Shown piece after piece: positions 12,901 to 27,900 of a stretch of DNA of 64,000 nt. The stretch is taken from contig NC_059474.1 of the NCBI RefSeq assembly GCF_018139145.2, positions 37,528,344 through 37,592,343 on the forward strand, given 5' to 3'. Both the position numbers and the translations under genes were made by a program. Source of the DNA: Gymnogyps californianus. Lineage: Eukaryota > Chordata > Aves > Accipitriformes > Cathartidae. The notes beneath the pieces are model-generated. The model saw only the letters and a list, made by a program, of their open reading frames with translations, was not told the DNA's origin and did no database searches. Position 1 is the first letter of the stretch. Every line of letters begins with the position of its first letter.

Positions 12901-15900
12901 AACGTAATAGTGAAAACCTAAAACCACCAAATAGAAGAGACTGCCTCTGAGTCACACCTGGAAAATAACATAAAACCAGCTAGACTGCATCAACTCCCAA
13001 TTCTAATCATTAGCACCGATGCAAACACCTTATTTAGTCATGGAATTTTTTGCCTAACACATTTGAAACATACTTTTTAAAATAGAAAACCCTTCCTCAC
13101 AAAGAAGTATGTCCAAAGCAAAGCGAATTTAAAAAAAAGGAGAACTGAGATATGACTCTCTGGGATTTGTTTAGAAACAAGGAAGGAAAATGATTGGCAG
13201 CAAAAAAGGAGAGAAAGGGACCAGCGGGGATGCTAAGCCCTATACTTAGCAGTTTTGCCACAAAGTCTTGCAAGGTTTCATGTATCCAACAAGATTTTAG
13301 CATAACTCTGTTTTTGTCTCCTTATCAGCACCAGCTTCTGTGGCAAAGCAATTCTAAGCATCCACCTTCTTCTCTTCTGTTCTTGCCACTACTGTAGCGA
13401 TGCCAGGACAGATGAATGTTGTACTACAATCCTTCTGATTACTATTGTTTTTATGACCAGTCTTATGAATCTTGGTGTACTTCAAAATCTTAACTCCTGG
13501 AGTTATTATGGGACAATTTCAACTTTCATTATTAAGAGAAGTTCACCTTCAAAGAAACAAATCTGTTAAATGTGAGCCTGTAAAGACTCAACATCAAAAG
13601 GCTAATGAAATGAACTCACTTGATACTTTTATAATTTTATTACTTATATGCCATTCTCATGATATTTGGGGTATCTGATTAATGAGTGAGTTTTGATAGG
13701 ATCAGTGAAAGTGCTGCCAGCAAGGAACAGGAGTGAGCAGAGACGAGGGGACAGCAAAGGAGGGCACGCACAAGCATAAAAAGAAGCCTGACTGCGGACA
13801 GAGAGCGATGAGAAAAGAGGAACTCGTATCTGAAAGGACGATACAGCCTGACAGCTGACATAACTAAAACATATGAACTCATTATTTTTGAAAAATACTC
13901 CTCTTTTCTAGTAATACATCTCAGAAATGACTTCTCCATTATAAGCATTCATTTGTTAAAAAAGAAAAAAGAACAGTTAGAAAAATATAAATCTTCTTTA
14001 AGGAATGCTTACCTATGTCTAAAATCTTTATTTCTTGGTGGGAGCAAGTGAAAAAGGAACAGAAAAACATTATTAGAAAAACATTCAGAAAGGATGTTAA
14101 AAGATGAAAAGAAGGCAACATTTACATCTATCGTTAGTGAAGTGGTGAATGATCGTCTTTTGTCCACTCATGTTGACTACGTAGGTTAACTCTTAAAATC
14201 CACAGAATAATTACTTTGGGTAGATTAAATTCTCACAGTTTAGATAAGCGTAGTTAAAGTATTTTAACAGGGTAAAATTTTTTCACTTCAGTTTTAAATA
14301 CTTTTTCAAATGTTTTAAAGCCTTTTGACTCAACTTTTTTTGTTCCCAAAAGCATTTGGAAACTCTAACATACACAATGTCAGAAATCTATTCCATACTT
14401 TAGTTTGCAACAGTAATTCACAACTCCAAAAGTCCGAGATGAGAAAAAACCCATACCTTAGCTCCAGAACGCTAGTTACATTTCCAGATGGGAATATCCG
14501 CCGAACATAGTTGAAATCCCCCACGTAAAGACTGCCATCTATCCCACAAGCTAAGGCAACTGGAGCCAATAATTTATTACCATCAGCTTGACCATTACAA
14601 CTTGGACAGGAGATGCTGCGTCGTCTTCCATTGCCCATAATGCTACTAACAACTGGGGGTTGCTGAGATATAAATTGATTTTCACCATTTCCTTTGTAGA
14701 GGATTCCTGGCAGATAATATAAAAACACAAAACAAAAAATAGTTTATAAAAACCTTGAATGTATGTACATAAAATGACGCATAAGTGTTCTACATATTCT
14801 TTTAGTTGATTAAAATAATTTAATGGACTTTTAATTGTTTCACCGCCATATTTTTCTCACTACAAGTAACAGAACTTTACTAAAACATTTATAGTTATAT
14901 TTAAGTCACAGACACACAAAGCAATATCTTGTCCGCAAGATGTAATAGAAACACTAAATATACTAGCATTTAAAATCCAAACAAGTTTTCAGTCGCTCTT
15001 ATTTTTAAATGTTAGTAATTTTAATAGTTGTAATTCAGAATAAAAATTGTCATGTTGAAGGAAATGCAAGGTGTACTGAATGAAAGCAAGGTCTGTGTTC
15101 CTAAATCTTTAGTTTTGAAATTCCCCAGAAATGACTGAAATTCTAACTGTGCATACATTATAAAAAAGAAAAAATTATATTTGCAAATTGTATTCCTAAA
15201 GTCTTACTATAACTAATTATGAATATGATGTCAAATGTAATCTAAAGTGGATTACTGCTGCAAATTGTAAATATTAATTACAGAGCTACTTCAAAAAGTT
15301 GGAGATTGCCTCAATTTTACATTATAAAAGACTCTCTACTCAGCTCACAACAAAAATGTACCTCTGGCAACAAAGTCTGCCTCAATACCATGTCTGCAGT
15401 TATAGGCAGTTATTAAAAATGTCAAAACAGCAAAAAAATGTGGTGCCACGCCAACCTGCCTCTTAAACTTAATTCTGCTTTGAGGCATGAAAGGAACAAT
15501 AATTCTGTGAAGACAAAGAAATGTGCCAGCAGTATTTTTCTTCCTTATAGTCTCCACAGAAAATCTGAGAAGAAAAATGCATCCTTTATGTTAAATCTTC
15601 AGTCTTAGGGAAAAAAGTGTGACTTTACAGTGTGTTAAAATATCGCCGGGACCCTCATTATTGTATCTCTCAATGACTCCACTGAAGTGTACTCTACAAA
15701 TGGTCAGTTATTATGGTTATACTCGTAAGTAACAATATGTCTTTCCGTGGTATAATCCATGTAAACCACGTCACTTTGTACTTTAGAGTGAGACGTGCTT
15801 TATTGATTGCGTGCCCAGAGTTTCAAAGGCAGTTTGAGGCTGAGGGATAAATTTCTCTTTTGAGATGCTTAGAAGAAATTTAAGATGTATTCCTCTTTCT

Positions 15901-18900
15901 CTCCTCACTCCCATAATGCACTCTTTATACGGAAAGATATGAGAAAAAATACTTTGTCTTCCTCTTTAAATGTTTTAGGTGTCCTCACCACTTTTTAATG
16001 TTATAAAATTTAGGAGATTATAAACATAAAACCAATATACATGATAAAATCGGGAAGAATGAAAATGGTTTATGGAAACCTAATGGCAAGTAATCTAAAT
16101 AAGTAATCTAAATCAAAAGAAGGAGAACGTATTTTTCATGAATAGTTAAAGCCAGAATGCATTAACAGTATACGAAATCCCCTCTCCTATGATTACATCA
16201 TTTATGACAATCATGGCACTATAATTTTGCCTGAAATAGCTGAGTTCTATAATTTTCATCAGAGGAATTCTACAAGTCAGCACAGTGCACTATTGCACCT
16301 GATTTATTCTGTCATTACCTTGAAAAATTGGTCCTTCACATTTCTCCTCTATTATCACAGACGAAAAGATGTACATTAGACTATTTACTGCAGTAGTTCG
16401 GGATGTCCGTACAAACACTGTCTGCACTCTCTTCTGAATAAATTTCTCCAGCTCATTCACCTTGTCATTACAACTCTCCACTTCGTTTATTCAATTAGAC
16501 ACACGTCACTTTGAAAAGTCATTACTTGTCAAATGTACTCTTGAACATAATTTAAAGCCACCATCAATTTACCTTGTGAACAGAATCAATCTTGTATATA
16601 TATTTATAATTATAGCTCTTTACATTTTTAGATGGATTACCTTACAATAATTTGCACAGGGGTTTTTGACATTTTAAATGAGGTACAATGACACCTATTC
16701 CCTTGATTTGGTTACCTTGTTTTTCTACCAGTCAGAAGCAATGCTTTAGGTGGTGATTAGTGTATCACACAAAATAAGCTCATGTACTAGTGGGAGACCT
16801 CCAAGGGACACCAGGTACTGCAGAAGTGACGTTCTTCCTGCCCTTCCTTCTGGGCTCCTCCTTTGCATAAAAATCCAGTGCGGCCAACTCCCACCTTGAG
16901 CCATGTGACTCTGCTTATTTCACCTTTCTTACATGCTTCCAGCCAAATTTTTCCAAATTTCCTCCTGTTCAGTGTTGAGCTGGGGTTTCCTTAGCACGGC
17001 ACCCTCCAGACAGTTGCTGAGTAGCACACCGGACAAATTTACCTTGGTGCCAAGGCACAGTTCTTGTAAATGTGTGTTGCTCCTCATCCTTTCACTGAAA
17101 TTAAGGAAGACTCGCTCACTAGCGACTGGACTCTGTCCTGAAACAAGGGATACAAGTGCCTTTGCTGACTCAAGGCAGCATCATCCGTCACCTGCTGAGG
17201 CGACCACAGCATCCTAGGGAGGATTCACCTCAGGGAAGGATTTAAACGGCAGGAGAGTGTAAATGAGCGCTCATCCTCCAGAAGAGATGGTACTCATGTG
17301 CTAACTGCTCCCACAAGCAGCCACGCTGGGGCTGGGGATATCATGACATGAAGAGGAACACCTCCTGTATAAATGAGGGATTTAATATTGGGAGTGAAGA
17401 GCTCTCAGTTTGGCAGGAATGTTTCTTATTGCTGTTTAATTTTCACTCATTGTGAAAACTGGAAGTGAAAACATCGTTCAAGATACAGTTAACATACAAA
17501 CAGTCAATCCCAATAACAATGCTGACACGTACAATTGCTTTAGAAGTAGCGTCTCCTTAGCATCACTCAATTTTTAAAACCAATGTCAAAATTTTTGGGT
17601 TGGGTTTTTTTTGGTAAGCATATCTAACACAGGCTGACACTGTTAGATGAAATTATTAATGCATATGTATTTATAGGATGAAGAAACATGACATACACTG
17701 TAAAGCTCAAAGTGTTTACCATATGCAAAACATTCCATAATTCCCTTTTTTAAAATAACAAAGCAAACATTTGAAAAGTTAGAATGAGATACCTAAAGTG
17801 CAGGGCAGTTGAGTATTAAAATTAGCAACAAGAAAATGAACTCCTTACCATTCTGAACATCCAATACGTGATGTTTATCCAATGTCCAGCCACCCATGTT
17901 GGAGGCATCCAGTTCATAACCCTGCAAAATGGCAGTCCGCTTCTCCCAGAGGGTTAGATCCAAGCAAGACTCATATTCATAACCTACAGACACTGAAATA
18001 ACAGTAAATTTCCTCATTAAGTATAGGATCTCGTTAAGAAGAATTGAAAGAATATTATTTCCTTAAACTACATATGTTCTTCTGCTCTCCCAGACTACCT
18101 GAAAATCTCTATGGCTTCCTTAGATGTATTGAAAATGCTAAACAGAATTCCAAAATCCTTTAAAAAGCAATCTTGGGTTATTAAAATAATTTTAGTTATT
18201 AAAAGTAAGTGGATTAGGACAGGTACAGAGGAAAGCCATTTTGTGGGGTACGTCAGAATGTTATTGTGCTCTAAAGTACAAGGAGCGTGCAGACTAAATA
18301 CCGTACTGTACTATTAGGCTGAGGGCTACTTCATGGGGAGGAACTAGAAGTGAAAAATGACTGTGGTCTCTTTTTCCTTTTGAAGGAATGTTTTTCTTAT
18401 AATTCAAAGTTTAGATTAGTACTTTCTCATATATTTTAATATCCATTGTTATTTCTCATCTTTTTCTGCTAAACATTTTCTACTTCATGGATACAAGTAT
18501 TTGAGATGTGCTTCCCTGTTTTCAAGACAACAGTAAAAATGCAAAAAACCTCCATAACACACATACCAACAGCTTCAGATAATCCATAGACTCTCTGGTT
18601 GTATGCATCAGTTTTATCCCATATGAAAGTGTAAGCCAGATTTGGGGACGCAGGAAACCATTTTTGGAAAAGTCTGCCCACCACTGCCACCATAAGATGA
18701 ACCTTCATTAAATTAAATGGTATCACAGATTGCGTCATAGTAATCTTCAGAACGGATTTATATCCTGCAGCCCTGGAGCTTAAGTATGATAACTTCAAGT
18801 CAGTTCCTGGTATTGTTGTTTCTTCATGAAGTACCTATGCGTTGGTAAGAAAAAACATACAGTATTTGAATGATTTTGAAATTAAACAGAACAATGCAGC

Positions 18901-21900
18901 TATCATAAAAGGAGGCTTGACATGATGCTACATGACAATCCATTAGGAAGTATCATCTAAATCTGTCCTTCATCTAATAATGTAAAAAATACATAAATAA
19001 ATAACAACATTTCACCTTTTTTTCTGAAAAGCGAAGTCTAAATTCTTCATTATACTGAAGCTGCTTAGTTGATACCTTCTGCTGAAGGATTTCAAAGATC
19101 TCTCCTTTATTTTTATGGAGGGAAAGGAAGCACGCAGGAGAGGGAAAACATTCCCAACTGCTTTTTCCAAAAGAGGCAAAAAAGCATCTGTCATCTAAGT
19201 GCAAATAGGGAAGTCTAATTGCTCCTGTAGGAGCAGGAAGGACTTTTAGGTGGTTTATTATTTGCATTACCTGTGGATTGTAAATACTTTAAACTAGAGC
19301 ATTCTTCCATTTATTTCAAAGATAGATAAGTAGGATGCCTCGGGGAAAGCTTTTCCATATTTCCTGATCAATATTCACTACTCAGACATCAGCTCACCAC
19401 TTTCTCATTTCAGAGAGGTGCAATGATTCAATTTTATTTTTAAAAGGTTCCCCCCTCCCTCTACCTTGTCTTTTCCTCTGAGCTGAGGAGTTTTTGTGGG
19501 TGATGGATGGATGTGAAAGGTTTCTGCGTAAAGTGGATGAAGACAGTCTATACTGTCCTATACCTCAGCCAGGACATAAACACTGAGAGCCAGCACTTCA
19601 GGTGAACAGCTACCAAGTTCACCAGCTTATTGGAAAAAAAAGAAAAAAGAAACAAGTACCTAGACACATTTATAAAGATAATGTTTCTCTGGTGGGAAGA
19701 GAGGGCAAAGGATGCTGAAGCACAAGACCAGAGCCTTGGTGGTGTCAAAAGAGCACTTTTAGGGAAGTAAATTTGGAAAGCTTTATTTTACTTTCCTGTC
19801 TCCTAGTGCTAAAGTCTGAAGACCAAACGCTAATTAATTTTAGTGGAAAGCAGACTTCAGGGAGAGCACTGTCACAAATATTAGGCTTGAGGCTTCAGTG
19901 GGATCAAAAGCTGGCTACTAAAGAAGTGCTAATTTAGCTGTCTATGCTAGAGAAATCCTTGGACGCTGCTTTTAAACAACTGACTGTTGAATAGGGTCAA
20001 ATAATGTGGTTTATGCTCTTGAGGAGGGCAACAGGTGCTACACCACCCTCTATGTTAGCACTTTTGCTGGGGTATAAAGAAAGATTTATATGGTATTAAT
20101 TATATCTATCTTCTTCCCAATAACAGTAACAAAAAATCAGAAATAGTATTTTGACTCATTGTCTGGCACGAATGGTTATTTACATCTGATATACGTAGGC
20201 ATGCAACTCTTCTTCTCCAGTAAGACTGTAATAGAGCTGTAGGAAGTAAAGGAGGAATTGGAAGACACTAGACAAATTAAATTCAGATTTAAAAATTCTT
20301 AATTCTTAATCTTCGAATGTTTCTTTTTTCCCCACCAAGAACCTGCCATCACTGAGAAGAAATGACAAGCAGTACCATCACTTGGAAGGAGGTGAGAGTG
20401 GCATCATTTCTGTTTGTAAATCTAGCCTGCTCTCCCTCAGTCCAACATATGCACAGTATCTACGCCAGAGAACAAGCAAATCTTTTCTACACAAACCAAC
20501 CCCTCTCTCTCTAGAGAGATAAGTGATTGTGACCATACTCCTTTTCTAAGACTTTGAAGGAAAAACACAAACCACCTAGGAACAAAAGACAAATTCCTCC
20601 TCAAGACATCAGCAGGATTCTCATATACTGCACATTAAAACTAGTCTAACAGATGGAGGTCTCTGTAAGCAAGAGGAGAAAAAGAAATAATACACTTGTA
20701 ATAGGACACAATTTAATGGACTTCACTGGTCTCCTGTTACGGCCATTGCTTCTTTTACAACTGCAGCTGTGGAATAGCAGCATTAAACACTTAGGTGGTC
20801 TTCCAGTAGTGTTGGCTGAGATAACAGGCAATAAAGAGGACACCTTGAAGTTTCAATTTCCAAGAAATTCCACTGTGTATTTGGATTACTATCAAATTAG
20901 AAACTAGGACACTCACGCAGTTCTCAGTGAGGTTTAAAACAAAACCCGGACCCCTATTATTAGTTTCTGCAGAAGCCTCAAATATCTGCTGGAAATCTGA
21001 CTTACAACTTCCTTCTTTCCATAAAATATCCCCTGTAGTAACTTGTTTTCTTGAGAACTTTAGAAACGTAGAGGTAAGGTTATGCATCTCAATCTCTCTC
21101 CCAGAATCAAGCATTACAAAGAGAACTAAAGAGTTTAATGTTCATCCGAAAACTTAAATCATCAGGCACAGCAGAGAGCATCCTATGGGAGCCATGACAA
21201 CACATCAATTGTAAAGCAATAAGGAGAGTCACTGGGTATAAAAGTCACATCAGGAATCGCCAACACAGCCAAGCTGTCTGTACTTTACCTTTTCCAGATA
21301 GAGTATCAAACTACCTTCAGAAAGGCTGATACCCTAAGGGGACTGAGTTATAGCCCAACCACCAAATTCTACCAGTTGACATTTTATTTATGGATGATCA
21401 AGCTTCTCGGAAGGACAGCTATGAAATATTTAACCTACAGGACTGAGATAAGGGTCACCTCAATTTTCACAAACACAGAGTTTGTTGTCCTGAGAGTTCA
21501 AGTTGGCGACTGAGTCACATAAATTGTGCAGGGCTCCTCGTCTCTTGTGGCCAGCAGGACTAGAGCTGTCCAGGCTCTGGAATGCTTTCCTGCTCCAAAA
21601 TATAGTATGATTCAAGTGACATGCTCTGATGGTATTAAGAACCCTGAATAAGGAATTTAATTCAATTAGGGGGGAAAATGCCTGCTGTATTGCCATGATT
21701 TTTTTGGCAAAATGAGCAACTTCAATAGAGGATTTGAGAACAAATTTCACAAATTAGTGCAAACTTTAGTCCTAATGACAGAAAAAGGTTCTTTGCTGAG
21801 AAGTAAAAGCTGAACTGCTGCATTAAAATGTAACATCACCTTGGTTTGAGAGGGGTAAAGATGGCATTTTTAGATACAGGTAGATATTGGCAACTACTGC

Positions 21901-24900
21901 TGTTACACAAACCTTGAGACCAAGGAGTACTAAAATTATACTTCTTTAAGTAGAAGCTGAAACTGCTCATTTCAAGATGTAAAAATCTTTTCAATTTAAA
22001 AAAAAGATTTCCCCTAGAACTGAGGCTCTCAAATGAACTTGTAAAGAAATAACCTTGAGTTAACAATATAAAGCAAGGAGAAATGAAAAGGGGAAAAAAT
22101 ATTTGTTTTTTCTAGACTTGAAACATTGCTGAGATACCAGAGAGAGAGGAGAAAGCCATACATGTGTAGAAACCTAAAAAAGTGGCCATAAAAGAATAAA
22201 TCAAGAGGTGTAGATAAAGTTTCAAACAGAAAGCAAAAGAGAAGAAAACGAAAAAACGTCCTGGAAAACAAGGACGCACAAATGGAGATATTTGGCTCTA
22301 AGAGTAATCTCCATTTTTTTCTCAGTACAAACTTGAAGTTCTGGAGATTTTACCTAAGTGAAACTAGGATGCAGCATCCATGTAATACTGGAATATCTAG
22401 ACATCTTATTATACGGCCTGTTTAAAAGATAAAATAAGTTAATTTCTTTGCTGAAAATCTGGCCACCCTGAAGTTACAAACAATCATTTTTATTAAGTCA
22501 CTAATGCCTGTATTTTACCCCGAATTCTTCTGGGTAAATAAATTTTGCCAACTTCTGCTGTATAGTATTGCCAGTAGTGAGAGAGAGTCAAAGGAGAGGA
22601 AAAAAAAAGTAGGCAACCTTGAACATATAATTTGAAGGAAAACTTTTCAGTCTTCATTCTCCCACACACTTGAGGTGACGGAAACAAGCTGCTCAGGACC
22701 TGCAGAAGGCATCTTGCAAGCATACGTAACAGTGGGTAATATAAGTTTAGGAGAAGGAAAGCCTCAAAAACTCAATTTCAGAATTGCTCATTGTGACTCA
22801 CATGTGGGTTTCTGCCAGACCACACTGCAATATGTGGCAAACAGACATTTATTATATTAGGAAAAAGACAGCAACAGTATTACCTAACACATATAAGCAG
22901 CTCCAGCTTAACCTGATCTCCCTCATCTGCATGCAGTTTACTGTCTTGTTCCACACTGATTAATCTCAGCTAGTTAAGTCTAGGCAGAGCATGCTAACTT
23001 GCAATTAAAAGTAGATAAAGTCATGCCTAAGTAGTCCAAATTTAGTTAACATGTTATTTATTATCACCCCTCTTGAGTAATGACCTGTTGGGTCTGTGAT
23101 CACCCCTTTACCCACTGCATTTGTTCTTTCCCCTTGCTGGCCACCTTTTTTCAGTTTTCGTTTGTGCTGCTTCTTTGGCACAGACTTTAATTCCCCCTCT
23201 GATCAATTTGGGATTCATAAGCCAGTAAGTACACTCTTTTGGAAACATTATCTCCAAGGGATGATGAAGCACTTCAAGGGATGATGATTACAGCAGCACA
23301 TCATTTTCTCCTGTAGTACGTGATAGTAAGTGCTGTCACACCACATGAACAGGGTGACTAATACTGACTGAAGGAACATGGGGAACGGTTTCTTTCTCTG
23401 TGCCTTCATCCAGTCTCCCACACTTTCAAACTGGCATTGCCCCTTTTTTATGAAAAGATCTACAGCAGTTCCTCCGGAGGTGAACAGACACTTTTGAATG
23501 GAATCTGGTTCTGCCCATCTTTTATCAGAGTAGTGAATTTTTTGGGAGACAGACTGTTGAGCATTATGCATTTCCGAGGCAACCTGACCCTAGAGGGGTA
23601 CGTCCCAGGCACGCCTGTGCAGCTCCCGCTTACCGAAGCAGGGGATTACGTGTGTGGTGAGCAAAGAATATAGAAGAAAATACTCCTCTCTGTTTTTTTT
23701 ACACAGTACCGGAACCAGATTTTTGCATACGTAACGACGGTACTATTTTTACCTCGTCATAAAAGACCCATCAACACCAACTGCCTAGCATCTGCTGAGA
23801 ATACGATCTTCCCTTCCGGCTGGTTTTCTAGGGAAATCAACTTGACCCAACAGTCCTGCCTGTCAGCCCTCCCACCTCACTACTTTTGAACCTGGTAGCC
23901 AGTTTCAACCACATCTGAAATAACAGTAGAAATCTCTAAAGATAATTCAGTTCCTTTAGGGTTTATAAAAGAAAAGAGTTCAGGTATGGAAGAAGTAGCC
24001 AAGTTGCTACTCTCATGAGAAAAAGGCTGAATGCAGTCAGTGGGGGAAGGACTGGATGCAGCAGATAGCTGGAATTATAGCAATGGGTGGGAATTAGTAG
24101 GAATCCAGACTTCATTAGTCCCACTGCTCATGAAATGACTTGTTTACCTAGACATTACAGGTGTTTTTTGAAAATATGTATTTTCTGACATTCTTCTATT
24201 ATTACTTTTTTCTTGATTTATATCCCATCTACCTAAGCCATTTTCCATCACTTCAGGAACTGAATCTATCATCTGTTGCCAAAACAAGTAAATCAGAGCT
24301 GTTTTTCAGTGGACTGTGTTTTGCAAATACTGTCTTTTAATTGACTTGCAACTATCAAAGGCACAGAAATGATAGTGAGGATAAAAGCAACAATTTTCTA
24401 GCACAGTCTAGATTTGTATGAGCGTTTAGCTGTAATTTCCTTACATCTTTACTTTAAACCTGCTCCTACCATGAATTGCTTAATGATTTTGATCTTTTCT
24501 TAAGAGCTCTGCGTGAAAACATTTGAACACATTTTCTACGTTTCCGTTGAAGAGACAAGGACACTTCCTAGTGAATGGGAAAAAGAGCGCCCTATGTAAT
24601 TATGACATTGTGAAGGTGGGGAGAGAAAGAGAGAGAGAAGGGGGGGGAGAGAGAGAGAAAGGAGAGGGAGAGAAGGGAGAGGGAGAGAAAGAGGGAGGCA
24701 GAGTGCTGTTTCACTAGGAAAAGTTTTATCAGAAATCAATAATGAGATAAATATTACTTCTTGAAATGCAACTCTGCTTTAAGAGCTGAGGAAGACTATA
24801 TTAGTGATTAGTTATTTGAGATGGAGGAATTTAATACATCTATGTTAGAGAAAAAACATTCCAGCCACAGCTCTTCCCGTTTAAAGCAAGGTTTTGATGT

Positions 24901-27900
24901 TAAGTCTTACTTTCGGTATTACAAGTTCTGAAGAAGTAGATTAGCACACATGCTCATTGGCTTGTAAGCCTGTCTTCAGTGTTACAGAGAGTTCTTTTAG
25001 TTTATAAAAATCTGTGTGTCATGCTATTTATTAGGACTAAACAGATTAATTGAACTGTATGGGTCTTTCAGACATAGTGGAAAAACACCTTTCATTTTCA
25101 GTTTCTGAGGTGCACTTCTAACAAGAGGGCAGTCAAGAAAGTCAGATGTACTATATGGTGTCCATTTTGATGGGCCAGTGCCTGATTGCTGAAGACATTC
25201 TGTAAATTAAAGGATGCAAACAAATATAAAACCAGACACTAGTGTACACCAAGTTTTCTTACCTTCTTTTTTCAGATGAAATTTTAAAAATCATCCCATA
25301 GAATAAATAAATTGGTCTGAAGATAATCACATGTTGCAAATTCTCAGCAGTTAGTCAGAATTATTTATTTTTAAACAGTAGTTTGCACTCTTTTTATTAT
25401 GGTTGCTTAATACTAGCCTGTGACAAAATGCTATTTATTTGAAGCACACTTTACCTGTGTCTCTGGGATGATAGGACTATCTTCAGGAGAAATTCTAAAA
25501 AAGGTGGATAAAGGTGATGACACGATGACGGGGTTTGGCCTTACAAATCCGCTCAGATCACAACTAGGAATGTCATTCTCTTCCTTCTTCATGACGAGGG
25601 TATCCATGACATAAAAGACATTCCAGGGAATCCATACTGTGTGATACTGTGTCAGGAACGGTGATCGCTCAAACACCAATGTTAGAGAGGCACCACCATT
25701 CGCTACCAAGTCAAACCTAGAAAAAAAACCCAACAGGGCTAGCTAGTCAGCAAATTCCCAAAGCCATCCACAGCCTCCCTTTTACGGATTGATTCTTCAT
25801 TCCACTGTACTGCTCTGAAGGCAGAATGGTTCTACTGGGAACAATGGAGAAATCAATTAAATTATATTGCATAATACTGCACTAAGAGAACAGAGAGTTT
25901 AGGATGCTGCGTTTAAATTAAGTGAGCCCTTCTACTGCTAAAGTATACAATCAGCATGTTTAACATTTGAAGAATGTACAAAGTACAACTTTGGTCAATC
26001 CCTTTTTTCATGTCTTTTGTTTCCATTATTTTATTACTGTCTTATTTTTACAAGCAGCTCTTCAGTAATGCCTTTGCTGTCTTTATGACTTAGAAGTGCT
26101 TCAAAGGAAACTTACATTCCATCTTGGCGAGTGATTGTATATCCATAGTCTGGATAGTGTAGAAAGGAGACGTTGACTCCAATGAGTGGCGTTCCATCAG
26201 CAGTTAATACTTGGCCCCTTATGACAGATGCAAGACTGTGAAAAAGATGCAGGATCAAATTATAAATTTGCTTTTTTCATTCTCTTTTGAATGAATAAAA
26301 GCTGGTAGAGAGAACCCCCACACACGCACCTCTACATGGTATCAACTACCATTAAGAAAACATTCCTGAGACTCTAACCCTTTTACAAGTTCACTTAATT
26401 TACACTGTATAAACAAATGCCTCGAAATCTACAGATACTAATTTTGTTTCAATATTGTTGATTTTACTTTGGTTCATTTTGTCTGTACAGAGTTACTAAG
26501 ACCAGAAATCACTGAAGAATTTTAAGAACGTATGAACTCTAGATGTTCCCACTGTAAGTCATACCTCTGGCAGACTCTTAAAGAACAACGTACTTTTCAA
26601 TTAGTATCAAAGCAATCTGTAAAACTGCAGGGACTATGAAGTACAAAATTTAAAAGAGCAATAAGGAACATTTGTGCAACAACTTTTAATCAACTGCTGT
26701 GCCCAAACACATTAATGCTGTTAAATTACTGCAAACGCAGTAGTTCTAGTGTAAATCATCTTCCTTCACTCAGTGAGATCCCAGACACCTGCTTCCTGTT
26801 ACTGGTTTATTTTCAGGTCATTACTGCTTCGTAGAGCACCAGTCAAATAGTTTATGCAATTATACTGTCGTGCACTTAACAGTTCTATTACATTAATTCA
26901 TAATTTATATTATGTAGTGAGCTCAGTTTAAAAAGTGCAGCTTTGCTTTTCCTTCTGAAGTGTTTTCATTGCTTTGATGTATTTCCAACTGTGCTAGCCC
27001 AAATCAACTGGTTAAATAAAGATTTACTTAATCATTAATGAAGTGCCCTGTTAGAATACAGGTACTAAGCATGGCAAGTACCTTCCGTAACCTACTGGCA
27101 CTGGCAATTTGGATTTTGCAGGAAATGAGACAAAATAAGCAATTTGATATATTAAGAGAAAAGGTCTCTGTTGAAAGTCCATACCATGAAATCTGCAGTC
27201 ACAGTGGATCTTCTCCTAAACGTGAATCTCACACACCCTTCAATTTCTTTCGTATTCATGAGTAGATGATAAGTCACGCTCACCTCTTATTAAAAGGACT
27301 TTCCCCAGGTATGACATGAGTGCTGTCTGCTCCGATGAGAAAACTGATCCGGTCATAAAATGCTTTGGCAGCTTGCTGAGATGGCGACTGTTGGCTTTGG
27401 CTGATAATATCTTGGGGATCAGGTAGTCCACGACAATAAGGCTGGTTTTGGCATGAACTCTGCAAACAGCAGTCAGGATCCATACAGTCAACTAGCCCAT
27501 CTGTTGGCAGAAATTCACACAAATGAACAAACTCTTCCTCCTGCCCCTTTGCGTGTGAATGAGCCAGCCAGCACAGAGATTAAAAAAATTACGTAGTATG
27601 AAAGAATACTAATAATTAAGATTTTAATGAATTCACTTTCTATTATGGAAAGAGAGTTTGTTTCCACTGAGTTCTTAAACTCCCATGGAAATCCATGCAA
27701 GCTGAATACACTCACTATCGCGTATAAATTAAACCTATTTATTCTATACCTTTCTAAAAACATGTTGAACAAACCAGAAAATGAAGGCACTCAGGCTCTG
27801 CATACGCTGTTAACTTATAAATATTAAACATTTTAGGTGGGTCTGAGTGGCTTTTATCTGAGGTTATTTATTTGGCCTGCTAGAGAAAAGAAACAAGTAA

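Noticed and set aside
14330..14456. Extension of the propeller exon reading frame past its donor
   Set aside because: The residues after VLELR lose all similarity to teneurins and GTATGG is a good donor, so the frame beyond 14457 is intron.
24523..24739. Arg/Glu/Gly-rich and Ser/Leu/Pro-rich frames
   Set aside because: They are artefacts of the GA microsatellite.
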